A stretch of DNA of 6,375 bases from an uncultured Eubacteriales bacterium (GCA_902774195.1 CACYHM010000059.1:1-6375); one strand, 5' to 3'; counted from the stretch's first letter, positions 1 to 5,954 are shown. Made by a program: numbers and translations. Notes: generated by a model from the letters alone, not told the origin.

Positions 1-333
1 AACATCGAGCGTTTCCTTGAAAAATACGGGAAAGAGATCGACCAGGTGGTCTGCGGCGGTGAATCCGGTGATGAGGCCCGGCTCTGCGATTATACCTGGG
101 TCATGGATACCATGTGCCAGTGTGTGAAATACGAAGTGCCGTTTCACTTCAAGCAGACCGGCGCCAATTTTAAACGCGGGGAACAGATCTATCACATACC
201 GCGAAAGGATCAGCAGATCCAAGCCGCCAAAGCAAAAATCGATTATATGCCGCCCGAGCGGTTCAGAAAGGAACTCTATGAAAATGAAGAACAACGATAT
301 CCGGATCTGTACCAGCTGTCACTTCCTCTTTGA
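1..333 (+). CDS. DUF5131 / phage Gp37-Gp68 family protein, C-terminal part (5' truncated by window edge)
   Basis: The frame is open from the first base and ends in TGA at 331-333, giving 110 residues of a longer protein whose start lies outside the window. The visible part carries the GGESG stretch (residues 19-23), then CDYTWV, then VPFHFKQTGANF. I recognise this order as the C-terminal part of the DUF5131 family. Full members are usually about 230-300 residues, with a Cys-rich N-terminal motif resembling radical-SAM proteins; that part is not visible here, so catalysis cannot be judged. The family is common in phages, islands and mobile elements and its biochemical role is not established. 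The last codons overlap the start of a small zinc-ribbon gene, so the two are probably translationally coupled. I am fairly sure of the family. Confidence 0.8.
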   Translation, partial: NIERFLEKYGKEIDQVVCGGESGDEARLCDYTWVMDTMCQCVKYEVPFHFKQTGANFKRGEQIYHIPRKDQQIQAAKAKIDYMPPERFRKELYENEEQRYPDLYQLSLPL

Positions 334-457
334 AGGAAATCCCAACTACGGCTGCTGCCCGGACTGCGGAAAGCCGACCATCCGGGAGGCCGACGACAAG
401 GAAACGGCAGAATACTGGTATTACAGAAAGGTCTTTGCAGAAGCGAAGCCCGCATGA
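278..457 (+). CDS. Small zinc-ribbon protein, 59 aa, overlapping the DUF5131 gene
   Basis: This short ORF starts inside the end of the DUF5131 gene in another frame and ends in TGA at 455-457. Two in-frame ATGs exist, at 278 and 284. I chose 278 because AAAGGA (267-272) lies 5 bases upstream, a good ribosome-binding distance. The protein has CTSC at residues 11-14 and CCPDC at 26-30, which makes a four-cysteine zinc ribbon (C11, C14, C27, C30, with C26 spare). A charged, aromatic-rich tail containing EYWYYRKVF follows. It probably binds one zinc or another metal in the cytosol and may partner the DUF5131 protein, as suggested by the 56-base overlap. Its stop codon lies in the loop of the terminator that closes the unit. 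I do not recognise a named family and infer no enzymatic function. Confidence 0.7.
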   Translation: MKMKNNDIRICTSCHFLFEGNPNYGCCPDCGKPTIREADDKETAEYWYYRKVFAEAKPA

Positions 458-472
458 CGCGGGCTTTTATCT
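446..472 (+). terminator. Intrinsic terminator after the DUF5131/zinc-ribbon unit
   Basis: AAGCCCGC (446-453) pairs perfectly with GCGGGCTT (459-466) around a five-base loop, ATGAC, and TTATCTT follows. The 8-bp GC-rich stem plus T-rich tail fits Rho-independent termination on the plus strand. The zinc-ribbon stop codon lies partly in the loop. On the minus strand the tail after the stem is only CGCTTCT, so termination there would be weak. Confidence 0.8.
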
Positions 473-565
473 TGTCCGGAAGCCGTAATCGTGCTCCACA
501 ACAGGGATCGTCTTCACTTCCATATTCTCGATCCGGACATACGTGCCATTATCTGCGACCTCTCG
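467..565 (-). pseudogene. C-terminal tail of a lost gene (32 codons, no start)
   Basis: On the minus strand, codons from 565 down to a TAA at 467-469 read as a protein-like tail that includes NGTYVRIENMEVKTIPVVEH and ends GFRTR. An in-frame TAA lies just upstream at 566-568, and there is no plausible start codon with a ribosome binding site. The TAA abuts the terminator stem of the convergent unit, the usual layout for the end of a real gene facing its neighbour. I therefore read it as the 3' end of a gene whose body has been removed or replaced by the redox operon. I cannot assign a family. The alternative is chance non-coding sequence, but the composition looks coding. Confidence 0.4.
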
Positions 566-575
566 TTAAGACAGT

Positions 576-1112
576 TCAATATTTCTCATAATGGATTTTC
601 CCGAAATCAAAATCCTCTTCCCGGTAAGCCCGTTTCGTTTCACCTTTGCCTCCCAGCGCTATAAGATTCAGCACAGCATACCCGTCAGGGATACCAAGCA
701 GGTCACGGACTTCTTCATCCGACGATTTCTTTCTGCCGCTGCGGTTCCGGATATGTACCCAGCATGCTCCGAGATCATACTGCTCCACAGCCAGAAGGAT
801 ATACGATGAAGCAATTGCCCCGTCCTCTATCCAGAACTCCGCAGCACGCTTATCAGCAGTCTTTACCATTACAACAACTACTGTATCAGCGCCATTTATC
901 TGTGAGCCGCCCATCTGTTTGCAGGCTCCTATGCTGCGAATCATTTTATGATCGCGTACGACTACATATTCAACAGGCTTATGGCCAAATGATGTCGGAG
1001 CAGTTAAGGCTACTTTCATGATCTCATTTATGACATCATCATCTATGCGTTTCGATCCGTATCTGCGGACAGAACGTCGTTTTCTGGTCAGATCATATAA
1101 TTTGTTTTCCAT
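576..1112 (-). CDS. Nitroreductase-family FMN protein, 178 aa
   Basis: This is a predicted cytosolic FMN-dependent NAD(P)H oxidoreductase of the nitroreductase fold, a family that reduces nitro groups, quinones or enones. The sequence shows the N-terminal FMN-phosphate motif RRSVRRY (residues 12-18), APTSFGHKP (38-46) near the isoalloxazine ring, EDGAIASSYILLAVE (96-110) for the dimer-interface helix, and LGIPDGYAVLNLIALGGKGE (139-158), the typical C-terminal GxPxGY...alG signature. At 178 residues it is a short but normal member. The start is the ATG at 1112, with GAGGAG 7 bases upstream; a TTG six codons earlier overlaps that Shine-Dalgarno and is rejected. It is the last gene of the operon, 14 bases after the NTF2-like gene. 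No terminator follows directly. The family call is firm; the substrate is unknown. Confidence 0.9.
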   Translation of the reverse strand: MENKLYDLTRKRRSVRRYGSKRIDDDVINEIMKVALTAPTSFGHKPVEYVVVRDHKMIRSIGACKQMGGSQINGADTVVVVMVKTADKRAAEFWIEDGAIASSYILLAVEQYDLGACWVHIRNRSGRKKSSDEEVRDLLGIPDGYAVLNLIALGGKGETKRAYREEDFDFGKIHYEKY

Positions 1113-1126
1113 TATAGTACTCCTCT

Positions 1127-1495
1127 TCAATATGTTGATGCTTTAGAGCTGGTCAGCTTCCATTTTCCGTTTTCTTTTCTAAGAGTAAAGTCTCCGCGAA
1201 GACGCCATCTGTGCCGGCCTCCCCCGTACACTGCGGCAAGCACTCTGCTTTTTCCGACCATCGTTGCCGTATCGCCGTTGATACTGACTTGAATGTCATC
1301 ACGATCCGCAGAATAATAATTGAATGTACCTCCTATGAGACCTGATACAAATTCATCTGCTGACTGCCTGGCGCCTGTCATGTGCATGAGATAATAATCA
1401 GCTGACATCAGATCTCTCAGTCCTGCCTCATCCTTATCTATCATGCATTTCCAATATTGTTTATAGATTTCTTTGATCTTTTCTTCAGCGTTCAT
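1127..1495 (-). CDS. NTF2-like (SnoaL/DUF4440-type) protein, 122 aa
   Basis: The protein has the layout of a small NTF2-like alpha-beta barrel: an N-terminal helix (EEKIKEIYKQYWKCMIDKD), then LMSADYYLMHMTGARQSADE (about 29-48), then beta strands with DIQVSINGDTATMVGKSRVL and FTLRKENGKWKL near the end. The HMTG...S..EF signature is typical of NTF2-family proteins found near oxidoreductases in Firmicutes. Such proteins may be small lyases or isomerases, or ligand-binding partners; which applies here is not visible. The start at 1495 is chosen because it lies 2 bases after the TAA of the flavodoxin lipoprotein gene, with AGAAG about 8-9 bases upstream. A longer form beginning at 1537 would overlap the lipoprotein gene by 40 bases and adds residues that do not fit the fold. 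No signal peptide is seen. Confidence 0.8.
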   Translation of the reverse strand: MNAEEKIKEIYKQYWKCMIDKDEAGLRDLMSADYYLMHMTGARQSADEFVSGLIGGTFNYYSADRDDIQVSINGDTATMVGKSRVLAAVYGGGRHRWRLRGDFTLRKENGKWKLTSSKASTY

Positions 1496-1497
1496 GA

Positions 1498-2211
1498 TTA
1501 TTTCTTCTGTTCTGTATATCCAACTCCTGACAGCCAATCGTTCACTTCGCTTTGTACCCTTTCCGGTTCGTTCTGTGCATCGCTTCCCCTTATTGCCAGA
1601 CCTTCTCCAACTGTACTGTCCGGGCAGGCTGATGACAGTTTTCCGTCAAAATCCGAGAGTCCGCTTCCTGCATGTGTTGAGAACGGTATCAGTGTTTTGC
1701 CCGCAAGTGCATCAGCATTATTCTCGAAAAAAGTATACATGATCATTGGCCAGTCGCCCCACCATACCGGAGCTCCTATGAATATCCTGCTGTACTGCGA
1801 CAGGCCAGGGACTTCGCCTGCATATGCAGGTCTTGCACTTTCGTTCTGCTCTTTCTTCGCAACATCTGTCAGCTCATCATACGTATATGGATAATGATCG
1901 TCATCAGGCAGGATCTCAAAACTGTCAGCACCTGTCTTATCGATGATCATATCTGCAACGATAGCCGTGTTTCCCTTTTCTATGACACCGACTTCGTACT
2001 GCTCGCCTGTTCTTGAAAAATATACTACCAGAGTATCGCTGCCTGACGAAGCAGCAGTATCGGTATCATTTTCCTGTTCAGCTCCCGCGGTCACATCTGC
2101 CTGTGCTTCCTCGTTAGCAGTCTGATCGGATGATGATCCACACGCAGATAGCGAGATGACCAGGAGCAATGCCAATAATAATGATGTCAGTTTGATATAT
2201 TTCTTATACAT
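1498..2211 (-). CDS. Flavodoxin-domain lipoprotein, 237 aa
   Basis: The N-terminus is a classic lipoprotein signal: MYKKYIK, a Leu-rich hydrophobic stretch (residues 9-21) and the lipobox LSAC with Cys24. It should be lipidated and anchored on the outer face of the membrane. Residues 25-59 are a low-complexity acidic, Ser/Ala-rich linker. The flavodoxin fold follows: LVVYFSRTGEQY (61-72) as FMN-phosphate loop, GAPVWWGDWP (146-155) and FSTHAGSG (177-184) as the flavin-flanking loops, and RVQSEVNDWL as the last helix. It thus carries FMN rather than being a soluble cytosolic flavodoxin. GGAG lies 7 bases before the ATG. It starts 23 bases after the aldo/keto reductase stop and is followed after 2 bases by the NTF2-like gene. 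Its electron donor outside the membrane is unknown. Confidence 0.88.
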   Translation of the reverse strand: MYKKYIKLTSLLLALLLVISLSACGSSSDQTANEEAQADVTAGAEQENDTDTAASSGSDTLVVYFSRTGEQYEVGVIEKGNTAIVADMIIDKTGADSFEILPDDDHYPYTYDELTDVAKKEQNESARPAYAGEVPGLSQYSRIFIGAPVWWGDWPMIMYTFFENNADALAGKTLIPFSTHAGSGLSDFDGKLSSACPDSTVGEGLAIRGSDAQNEPERVQSEVNDWLSGVGYTEQKK

Positions 2212-2234
2212 ATCTTTACTCCAGCTCTACTATA

Positions 2235-3368
2235 TTAAGCTTCAAAGGTCTTCGCAACATCCTTCAGCAGTTCACGGATTTGCAGGTGCTGCGGGCATAC
2301 TTTCTCGCACTTTCCGCACCTGATGCAGTCCGAGGCTTTGCCGTGACCGCCGCCTGTGATGATGTTGTTGTAATAGTATCCCGTGTTCCAGTTATGGAAT
2401 GCCTCATTTGCATTAAGAGCTGAGAACAGATCAGGGATGCGTATGCCCTTCGGGCATTCATTCTCCTCGATGCAGTATCTGCAGGAAGTGCACGGGATCA
2501 GGTTCAGGCTTTTGAATATATCACAGACTTTATTGACCGCTTCCAGCTCTGCTTCATTAAGCGGCTCAAAGTCCTTCATAGCGCTGAGATTGTCTTCCAT
2601 CTGAGACATATTGCTCATTCCGGAAAGTACCATCGCCATGTTCGGGAAGCTTGCTGCAAAACGTATCGCATAGCTTGCGTTGCTGCCACCGTTAAGGTCA
2701 CGAAGGATCTTATCCGCTTCTTCCGGAAGGTTCACAAGGCTTCCTCCCTTGACCGGCTCCATTACGATCACCGGCTTGCCATGCTTCTCGCAGACTTCAT
2801 ATACCTTACGGCTCTCAACAGAAGCATCCTCATAGTCCACATAATTGAACTGGATCTGCACGATCTCAACCTCCGGATGTTCAGTCAGGATCAAATCCAG
2901 CACATCAGCTTTATCATGGAATGAGATGCCGAAGTGACGAATCAGGCCTTCCTCTTTTAGCGCATAACATGTCTCATACGCCTTGCACTTCTTATACTTC
3001 TGGTAATTGTTCTTGTCCTGAGCATGCATGAGGTAGAAGTCGAAGTAATCTACCCCGCACCACTCAAGCTGCTGTTCAAAAAACGGGCGAATATCTTCCT
3101 GTGAGTTGAAATACGGCGTAGTCAGCTTATTGGTCAGAAGAAACTGGCTTCTGTCATATCTTTTAGCTACACACTCACGGATGGCAATTTCAGATTTGCC
3201 ATTCAGATAACCATGTGCGGTATCAAAATAGTTGAAGCCGGTATTGATAAATTCATCTGCCATGCGGCTGAACTCATCATAATCTACTTGCTCATCCTTC
3301 ATCGGAAGTCTCATGCATCCGAATCCGAAATTCCCGTGTATCTCTGGGAAAAAACTGTTTTCTATCAT
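2235..3368 (-). CDS. Aldo/keto reductase with C-terminal 2x[4Fe-4S] ferredoxin domain, 377 aa
   Basis: The N-terminal TIM barrel (about 1-285) has the aldo/keto reductase tetrad: Asp49 in FNYFDTAHGY, Tyr54, Lys81 in LTNKLTTPY, and His115 in YLMHAQD. EGLIRHFGISFHD (140-152) and PVIVMEPVKGGSL (199-211) match the NADP-reductase pattern of this subgroup. A C-terminal ferredoxin-like domain carries C293-x2-C296-x2-C299-x5-C305-P and C348-x2-C351-x2-C354-x3-C358-P, enough for two [4Fe-4S] clusters. Such fusions are common in anaerobic Clostridia and are annotated as aldo/keto reductases of unknown substrate. The clusters imply ferredoxin- or flavodoxin-linked electron flow, which fits the two flavodoxins in the operon. 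GGAGG lies 7 bases before the ATG at 3368. The gene starts 55 bases after the dehydrogenase stop. Confidence 0.93.
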   Translation of the reverse strand: MIENSFFPEIHGNFGFGCMRLPMKDEQVDYDEFSRMADEFINTGFNYFDTAHGYLNGKSEIAIRECVAKRYDRSQFLLTNKLTTPYFNSQEDIRPFFEQQLEWCGVDYFDFYLMHAQDKNNYQKYKKCKAYETCYALKEEGLIRHFGISFHDKADVLDLILTEHPEVEIVQIQFNYVDYEDASVESRKVYEVCEKHGKPVIVMEPVKGGSLVNLPEEADKILRDLNGGSNASYAIRFAASFPNMAMVLSGMSNMSQMEDNLSAMKDFEPLNEAELEAVNKVCDIFKSLNLIPCTSCRYCIEENECPKGIRIPDLFSALNANEAFHNWNTGYYYNNIITGGGHGKASDCIRCGKCEKVCPQHLQIRELLKDVAKTFEA

Positions 3369-3423
3369 CCCTCATCCTCCTAAAACTGTTCTGCTGCATT
3401 CTTTCCTGGTTTGCGATCCGCTC

Positions 3424-4284
3424 TTACTGTCTTCCTTCTTCCATGCCTGTCTCAAGACCCGGCTGAAGTGGTCCGTAATAATATGATGCTGTTGCTCCTC
3501 CGTCTGCGAGGAATGTTGAGCCTGTTATGAATGCTCCGGCATCGCTCATCAGAAGCTCTGCGATATTTGCCATCTCATCTGCCGTTCCCGGTCTGCCTGC
3601 AGGGCACTTAGCGAACATGTTTTTATAGAAATCACCTCTGATGCCGTTGAACTCATCGATTGCCAGCGGCGTCACAATGATTCCCGGGGCTATGTCATTG
3701 ATCCTTGCACACCGCTCGCCCCAGCGTACTGCTTCGTACATGGTGCGCTTCTCATTGCAGCGTTTCGCAAGCTGATATGCTTTAAGTGTGTTCTCTATCC
3801 TGTCAGGCTGGAGGAAGTCGACCGATAGGAGTTCCTCTGTCGGGGTCATGGCAAGAGCTCTGTCCTGCTCCGGAGTGAGCTGCGGCATACGCCAGCCGGA
3901 CTGGCTTGAGATAGTGACTCCCGCTCCGCCTTCTGCGATCACCTTGCCGACTTCTTCGAGAAGCACAGCCGTTCCGTACAGATCGACCTTGAGTATTGTC
4001 TCTATTGATGCCTGTGATGGAGATACCCCGGCACCATTGATCATATGCTTGATCTCACCGTACTCCTGAGCCTTGGCGATCATCGCCTTGATGGATTCCC
4101 TTGATGAAAGATCCATCTCGAACGGCTCCACATCATAGCCTGCGTCATTCATGATCTTTGCAATGGACTCACAGTTATCCATATTCTTATCGCCGAGGAT
4201 TATCTTTTTGCCAAAACCTGTCCTGCGTGCTATTGCCATGCTGATCTGTCCTGCGCCGGTGACTATCATCACATCTTTCTTCAT
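3424..4284 (-). CDS. Short-chain dehydrogenase/reductase (SDR), 286 aa
   Basis: A Rossmann-fold oxidoreductase using NAD(P)(H). Residues 8-20 (VTGAGQISMAIAR) form the nucleotide loop, with Ser15 where a third Gly is usual. MINGAGVSPS (81-90) replaces the usual NNAG. ISSQSG (125-130) holds the catalytic Ser, and Y170-QLA-K174 is the catalytic pair. The PG motif (IAPGIIVTPL, 198-207) and the C-terminal FITGSTFLADGG are standard. Two departures are clear. The tetrad Asn is Asp101 (KVDLYGT), and about 40 residues separate Ser from Tyr, against roughly 13 in classical SDRs. I recognise a family with the same loop (TPTEELL...LQPD) in other bacteria, so these are family traits. The substrate is unknown, possibly a hydroxy/keto or steroid-like compound. 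AAGGAG lies 10 bases before the ATG. Confidence 0.9.
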   Translation of the reverse strand: MKKDVMIVTGAGQISMAIARRTGFGKKIILGDKNMDNCESIAKIMNDAGYDVEPFEMDLSSRESIKAMIAKAQEYGEIKHMINGAGVSPSQASIETILKVDLYGTAVLLEEVGKVIAEGGAGVTISSQSGWRMPQLTPEQDRALAMTPTEELLSVDFLQPDRIENTLKAYQLAKRCNEKRTMYEAVRWGERCARINDIAPGIIVTPLAIDEFNGIRGDFYKNMFAKCPAGRPGTADEMANIAELLMSDAGAFITGSTFLADGGATASYYYGPLQPGLETGMEEGRQ

Positions 4285-4319
4285 TGTGGTTATTCTCCTT
4301 GTTAATAATTGCTTCCGCC

Positions 4320-4841
4320 TTAAATCACTCCGTTATCTGCGAGCCACTTCTTTACTGAGCCGGATGCGCTCGATGCCCTGCTGCCTGTGATCGAAAGTCC
4401 GCCTTTGATCTTAGCTCCCGGCATCATCTTGCGAAGGTCTGCTTCACTGTTTCCCATTCCGCTGCCTTCATTCGTGCAAAGCGGAAGAACCGTTTTGCCG
4501 GTGAAGTCGAAGTTATCGATGAAGGTCGCAACTGCCATCGGGAATGTCCCCCAGTAGTTCGGATATGCAAGGATGATGGTATCGTACTCATCGATGCTGC
4601 CCGGCATGCTTACAAGCTCAGGACGGGCATTTGCTCTCAAGTCCTTCTTGGCCTCTTCGATGCATGTCATGTATACAGGTGAATACGGATCCTTCATTTC
4701 TATCTTGAACATGTCAGCATCGATCATATCTTTCATGTCGTTGCATACGATCTCGGTGTTGCCAACTTTTACGTATCTCATTGCTCCGCCGAAGTAGTTC
4801 TCATCTGCTCTTGAGAAATATGCGATAAGTGTCTTAGCCAT
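4320..4841 (-). CDS. Flavodoxin, cytosolic, 173 aa
   Basis: First gene of the minus-strand operon and a predicted soluble FMN electron carrier. LIAYFSRADENYFG (5-18) is the phosphate-binding loop, LAYPNYWGTFPMAV (91-104) and LCTNEGSGMG (121-130) are the loops flanking the flavin, and the chain ends with a helix, VKKWLADNG. The length is normal for a flavodoxin-like protein. The start at 4841 is set by GGAGG six bases upstream (4848-4852 on the plus strand). A longer frame from a TTG at 4928 would begin inside the operator palindrome, lacks a ribosome binding site and adds a non-flavodoxin extension, so it is rejected. It shares the flavodoxin core with the lipoprotein encoded further down the operon but has no signal sequence, so the pair looks like an inside and an outside version. 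It ends 35 bases before the dehydrogenase. Confidence 0.9.
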   Translation of the reverse strand: MAKTLIAYFSRADENYFGGAMRYVKVGNTEIVCNDMKDMIDADMFKIEMKDPYSPVYMTCIEEAKKDLRANARPELVSMPGSIDEYDTIILAYPNYWGTFPMAVATFIDNFDFTGKTVLPLCTNEGSGMGNSEADLRKMMPGAKIKGGLSITGSRASSASGSVKKWLADNGVI

Positions 4842-4898
4842 TGTGTGCCTCCTTATATCTATGTGTCTGTGTTTTTTCTTTATCTTTCTGACAGCTAT

Positions 4899-4928
4899 AT
4901 TGTCGCACGATATGATTGGATTATCCAA
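4899..4928 (-). promoter_or_regulatory. Candidate promoter of the redox operon
   Basis: On the minus strand TTGGAT (4928-4923) and GACAAT (4904-4899) are 18 bases apart, a weak match to -35 and -10 consensus. Transcription would start near 4892 and leave a leader of about 50 bases. A weak promoter whose -35 lies inside the palindrome fits control by the divergent LysR-type regulator. This is inferred from consensus only. Confidence 0.35.
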
Positions 4929-4930
4929 TC
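4914..4930. promoter_or_regulatory. Probable LysR-type operator, 17-bp perfect palindrome
   Basis: GATTGGA (4914-4920) and TCCAATC (4924-4930) are perfect inverted repeats around TTA. T4916 and A4928 give the T-N11-A spacing that LysR-type regulators bind. The site lies in the divergent region and covers the likely -35 boxes of both promoters, so a bound regulator could affect its own gene and the operon together. Confidence 0.65.
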
Positions 4931-4945
4931 CAATTAGTATATAAT
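4916..4945 (+). promoter_or_regulatory. Candidate promoter of the LysR-type regulator gene
   Basis: TTGGAT (4916-4921) and a perfect TATAAT (4940-4945) are 18 bases apart on the plus strand. The start of transcription would fall near 4952, about 30 bases before the ATG. The -35 lies in the 17-bp palindrome, the usual layout for negative autoregulation in this family. Confidence 0.55.
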
Positions 4946-4983
4946 TGATTTAATAATTAAATTGTCATCAGGGAGGCTCCGCC

Positions 4984-5871
4984 ATGAATTCGAAACAGAT
5001 CGATTACTGCATAGAGCTTGCGCATACACTCAACTTCACAAGAGCTGCCGAGAACCAGTTCGTCAGCCAGCCGACTTTTTCTTATCAGATAAGGCTGCTC
5101 GAAGATGAGATCGGCTTTGCCATATTCGAAAGAAGCGGCAAGGGAGCAAGTCTGACTCCTGCGGGCGAGCAATTCGTGCTTACTGTGACCTCTCTTCGGG
5201 AGCAGCTGAAGCGAGCTATCGAGCAGGGTCAGAATTACAGCGCGAAATACACAGACAGCATATCCATCAACATGATGACGAGATCATCGGTATACTTCCT
5301 TCCTGAAGCAATCCGCATCATGGCCGAAGATCGGCCTGAAGTACAGATACAGCCTCAGTTCATGTACACCGGAGGGCTTGAGGCATTTCTGAAGAACGAA
5401 TCAGATTTATTATTTGCATTGAAGGAGCAGACGAGGCAGATCCCTTCTGTCAATGTTCATGATCTGTTCGAAAGCAGAGTCTATCTCATCGCCAGAAGGG
5501 ATGATTCGCTTGCAGAAAAGAATCTTATCCGCGAAGAAGATCTCTATGGCCGCACTCTAATGGTCGGCGGAGGCTCTCCTGCTGCCCTCAGATCAGTCCA
5601 ACAGAGGCTCATCTCCACAGGCCGCATCGACTATTTCAATTCGCACGATCACGATACGACTCTGACCAATGTCAGCGCAGGCAGAGGAGTATGCCTCGCT
5701 CCGGGATTCCTTAACGATCACAGCGGGCAGTTCGCGTGGATACCATATGATTGCCGTGAGACATTTTCCTGTGTGTTGTGTACACATAAGAATGATGCCC
5801 GTGAGAGCCTAGTCCATTTTCTTGAAGTATTGCAGGGTCTCTATATGGAGGCTGCTGCGTTCCCACTGTAA
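4984..5871 (+). CDS. LysR-type transcriptional regulator, 295 aa
   Basis: Residues 1-62 form the LysR winged helix-turn-helix: LNFTRAAENQFVSQPTFSYQ (16-35), then IRLLEDEIG and the wing LFERxGKGASLTPAG pattern (here IFERSGKGASLTPAG, 47-61). A linker helix follows to about residue 90, and the periplasmic-binding-protein-like effector domain spans about 92-290. The length is typical. The ATG has GGGAGG 7 bases upstream. It is transcribed away from the six-gene redox operon with 142 bases between, the classic arrangement for a LysR regulator and its targets. The effector half has Cys237, Cys257, Cys263 and Cys266; the last three are close together, but their position does not match the known OxyR pair, so a redox-sensing role is only a possibility. 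The inducer cannot be predicted. Confidence 0.93.
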   Translation: MNSKQIDYCIELAHTLNFTRAAENQFVSQPTFSYQIRLLEDEIGFAIFERSGKGASLTPAGEQFVLTVTSLREQLKRAIEQGQNYSAKYTDSISINMMTRSSVYFLPEAIRIMAEDRPEVQIQPQFMYTGGLEAFLKNESDLLFALKEQTRQIPSVNVHDLFESRVYLIARRDDSLAEKNLIREEDLYGRTLMVGGGSPAALRSVQQRLISTGRIDYFNSHDHDTTLTNVSAGRGVCLAPGFLNDHSGQFAWIPYDCRETFSCVLCTHKNDARESLVHFLEVLQGLYMEAAAFPL

Positions 5872-5895
5872 CTCTGTCGTAAAATGCAACAAACA

Positions 5896-5936
5896 AATCA
5901 ATATAGTCATTGCTTTCAAAAATGGCTATGTTGATT
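5896..5936 (+). repeat. 15-bp inverted repeat (hairpin) downstream of the regulator gene
   Basis: AATCAATATAGTCAT (5896-5910) pairs with ATGGCTATGTTGATT (5922-5936) around an 11-base loop. The only two non-Watson-Crick positions are U-G wobbles in the plus-strand RNA, whereas they would be A-C mismatches in a minus-strand RNA. That points to a structure working in the plus-strand transcript, perhaps a 3' stabiliser of the regulator mRNA. No T-tract follows directly, so it is not itself a terminator. Confidence 0.5.
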
Positions 5937-5954
5937 CAGAAAATGACGTTATTG

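Noticed and set aside
591..1021. Plus-strand open frames of 72-101 codons over the nitroreductase gene
   Set aside because: They are opposite-strand shadows of a gene with clear FMN-binding motifs.
1496..1537. Longer start for the NTF2-like protein
   Set aside because: It overlaps the lipoprotein gene by 40 bases, and the extra residues do not belong to the fold. The ATG at 1495 gives tight operon spacing.
1457..1894. Plus-strand open frames of 89-145 codons antisense to the flavodoxin lipoprotein and NTF2-like genes
   Set aside because: They mirror well-supported minus-strand genes, have no matching domain and no ribosome binding site.
4842..4928. N-terminal extension of the cytosolic flavodoxin from a TTG at 4928
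   Set aside because: It would start inside the operator palindrome and lacks a ribosome binding site. The ATG at 4841 has GGAGG at six bases and begins the flavodoxin fold directly.
5593..5896. Minus-strand open frames inside and after the regulator gene
   Set aside because: They are shadows of the LysR gene without ribosome binding sites or domains.
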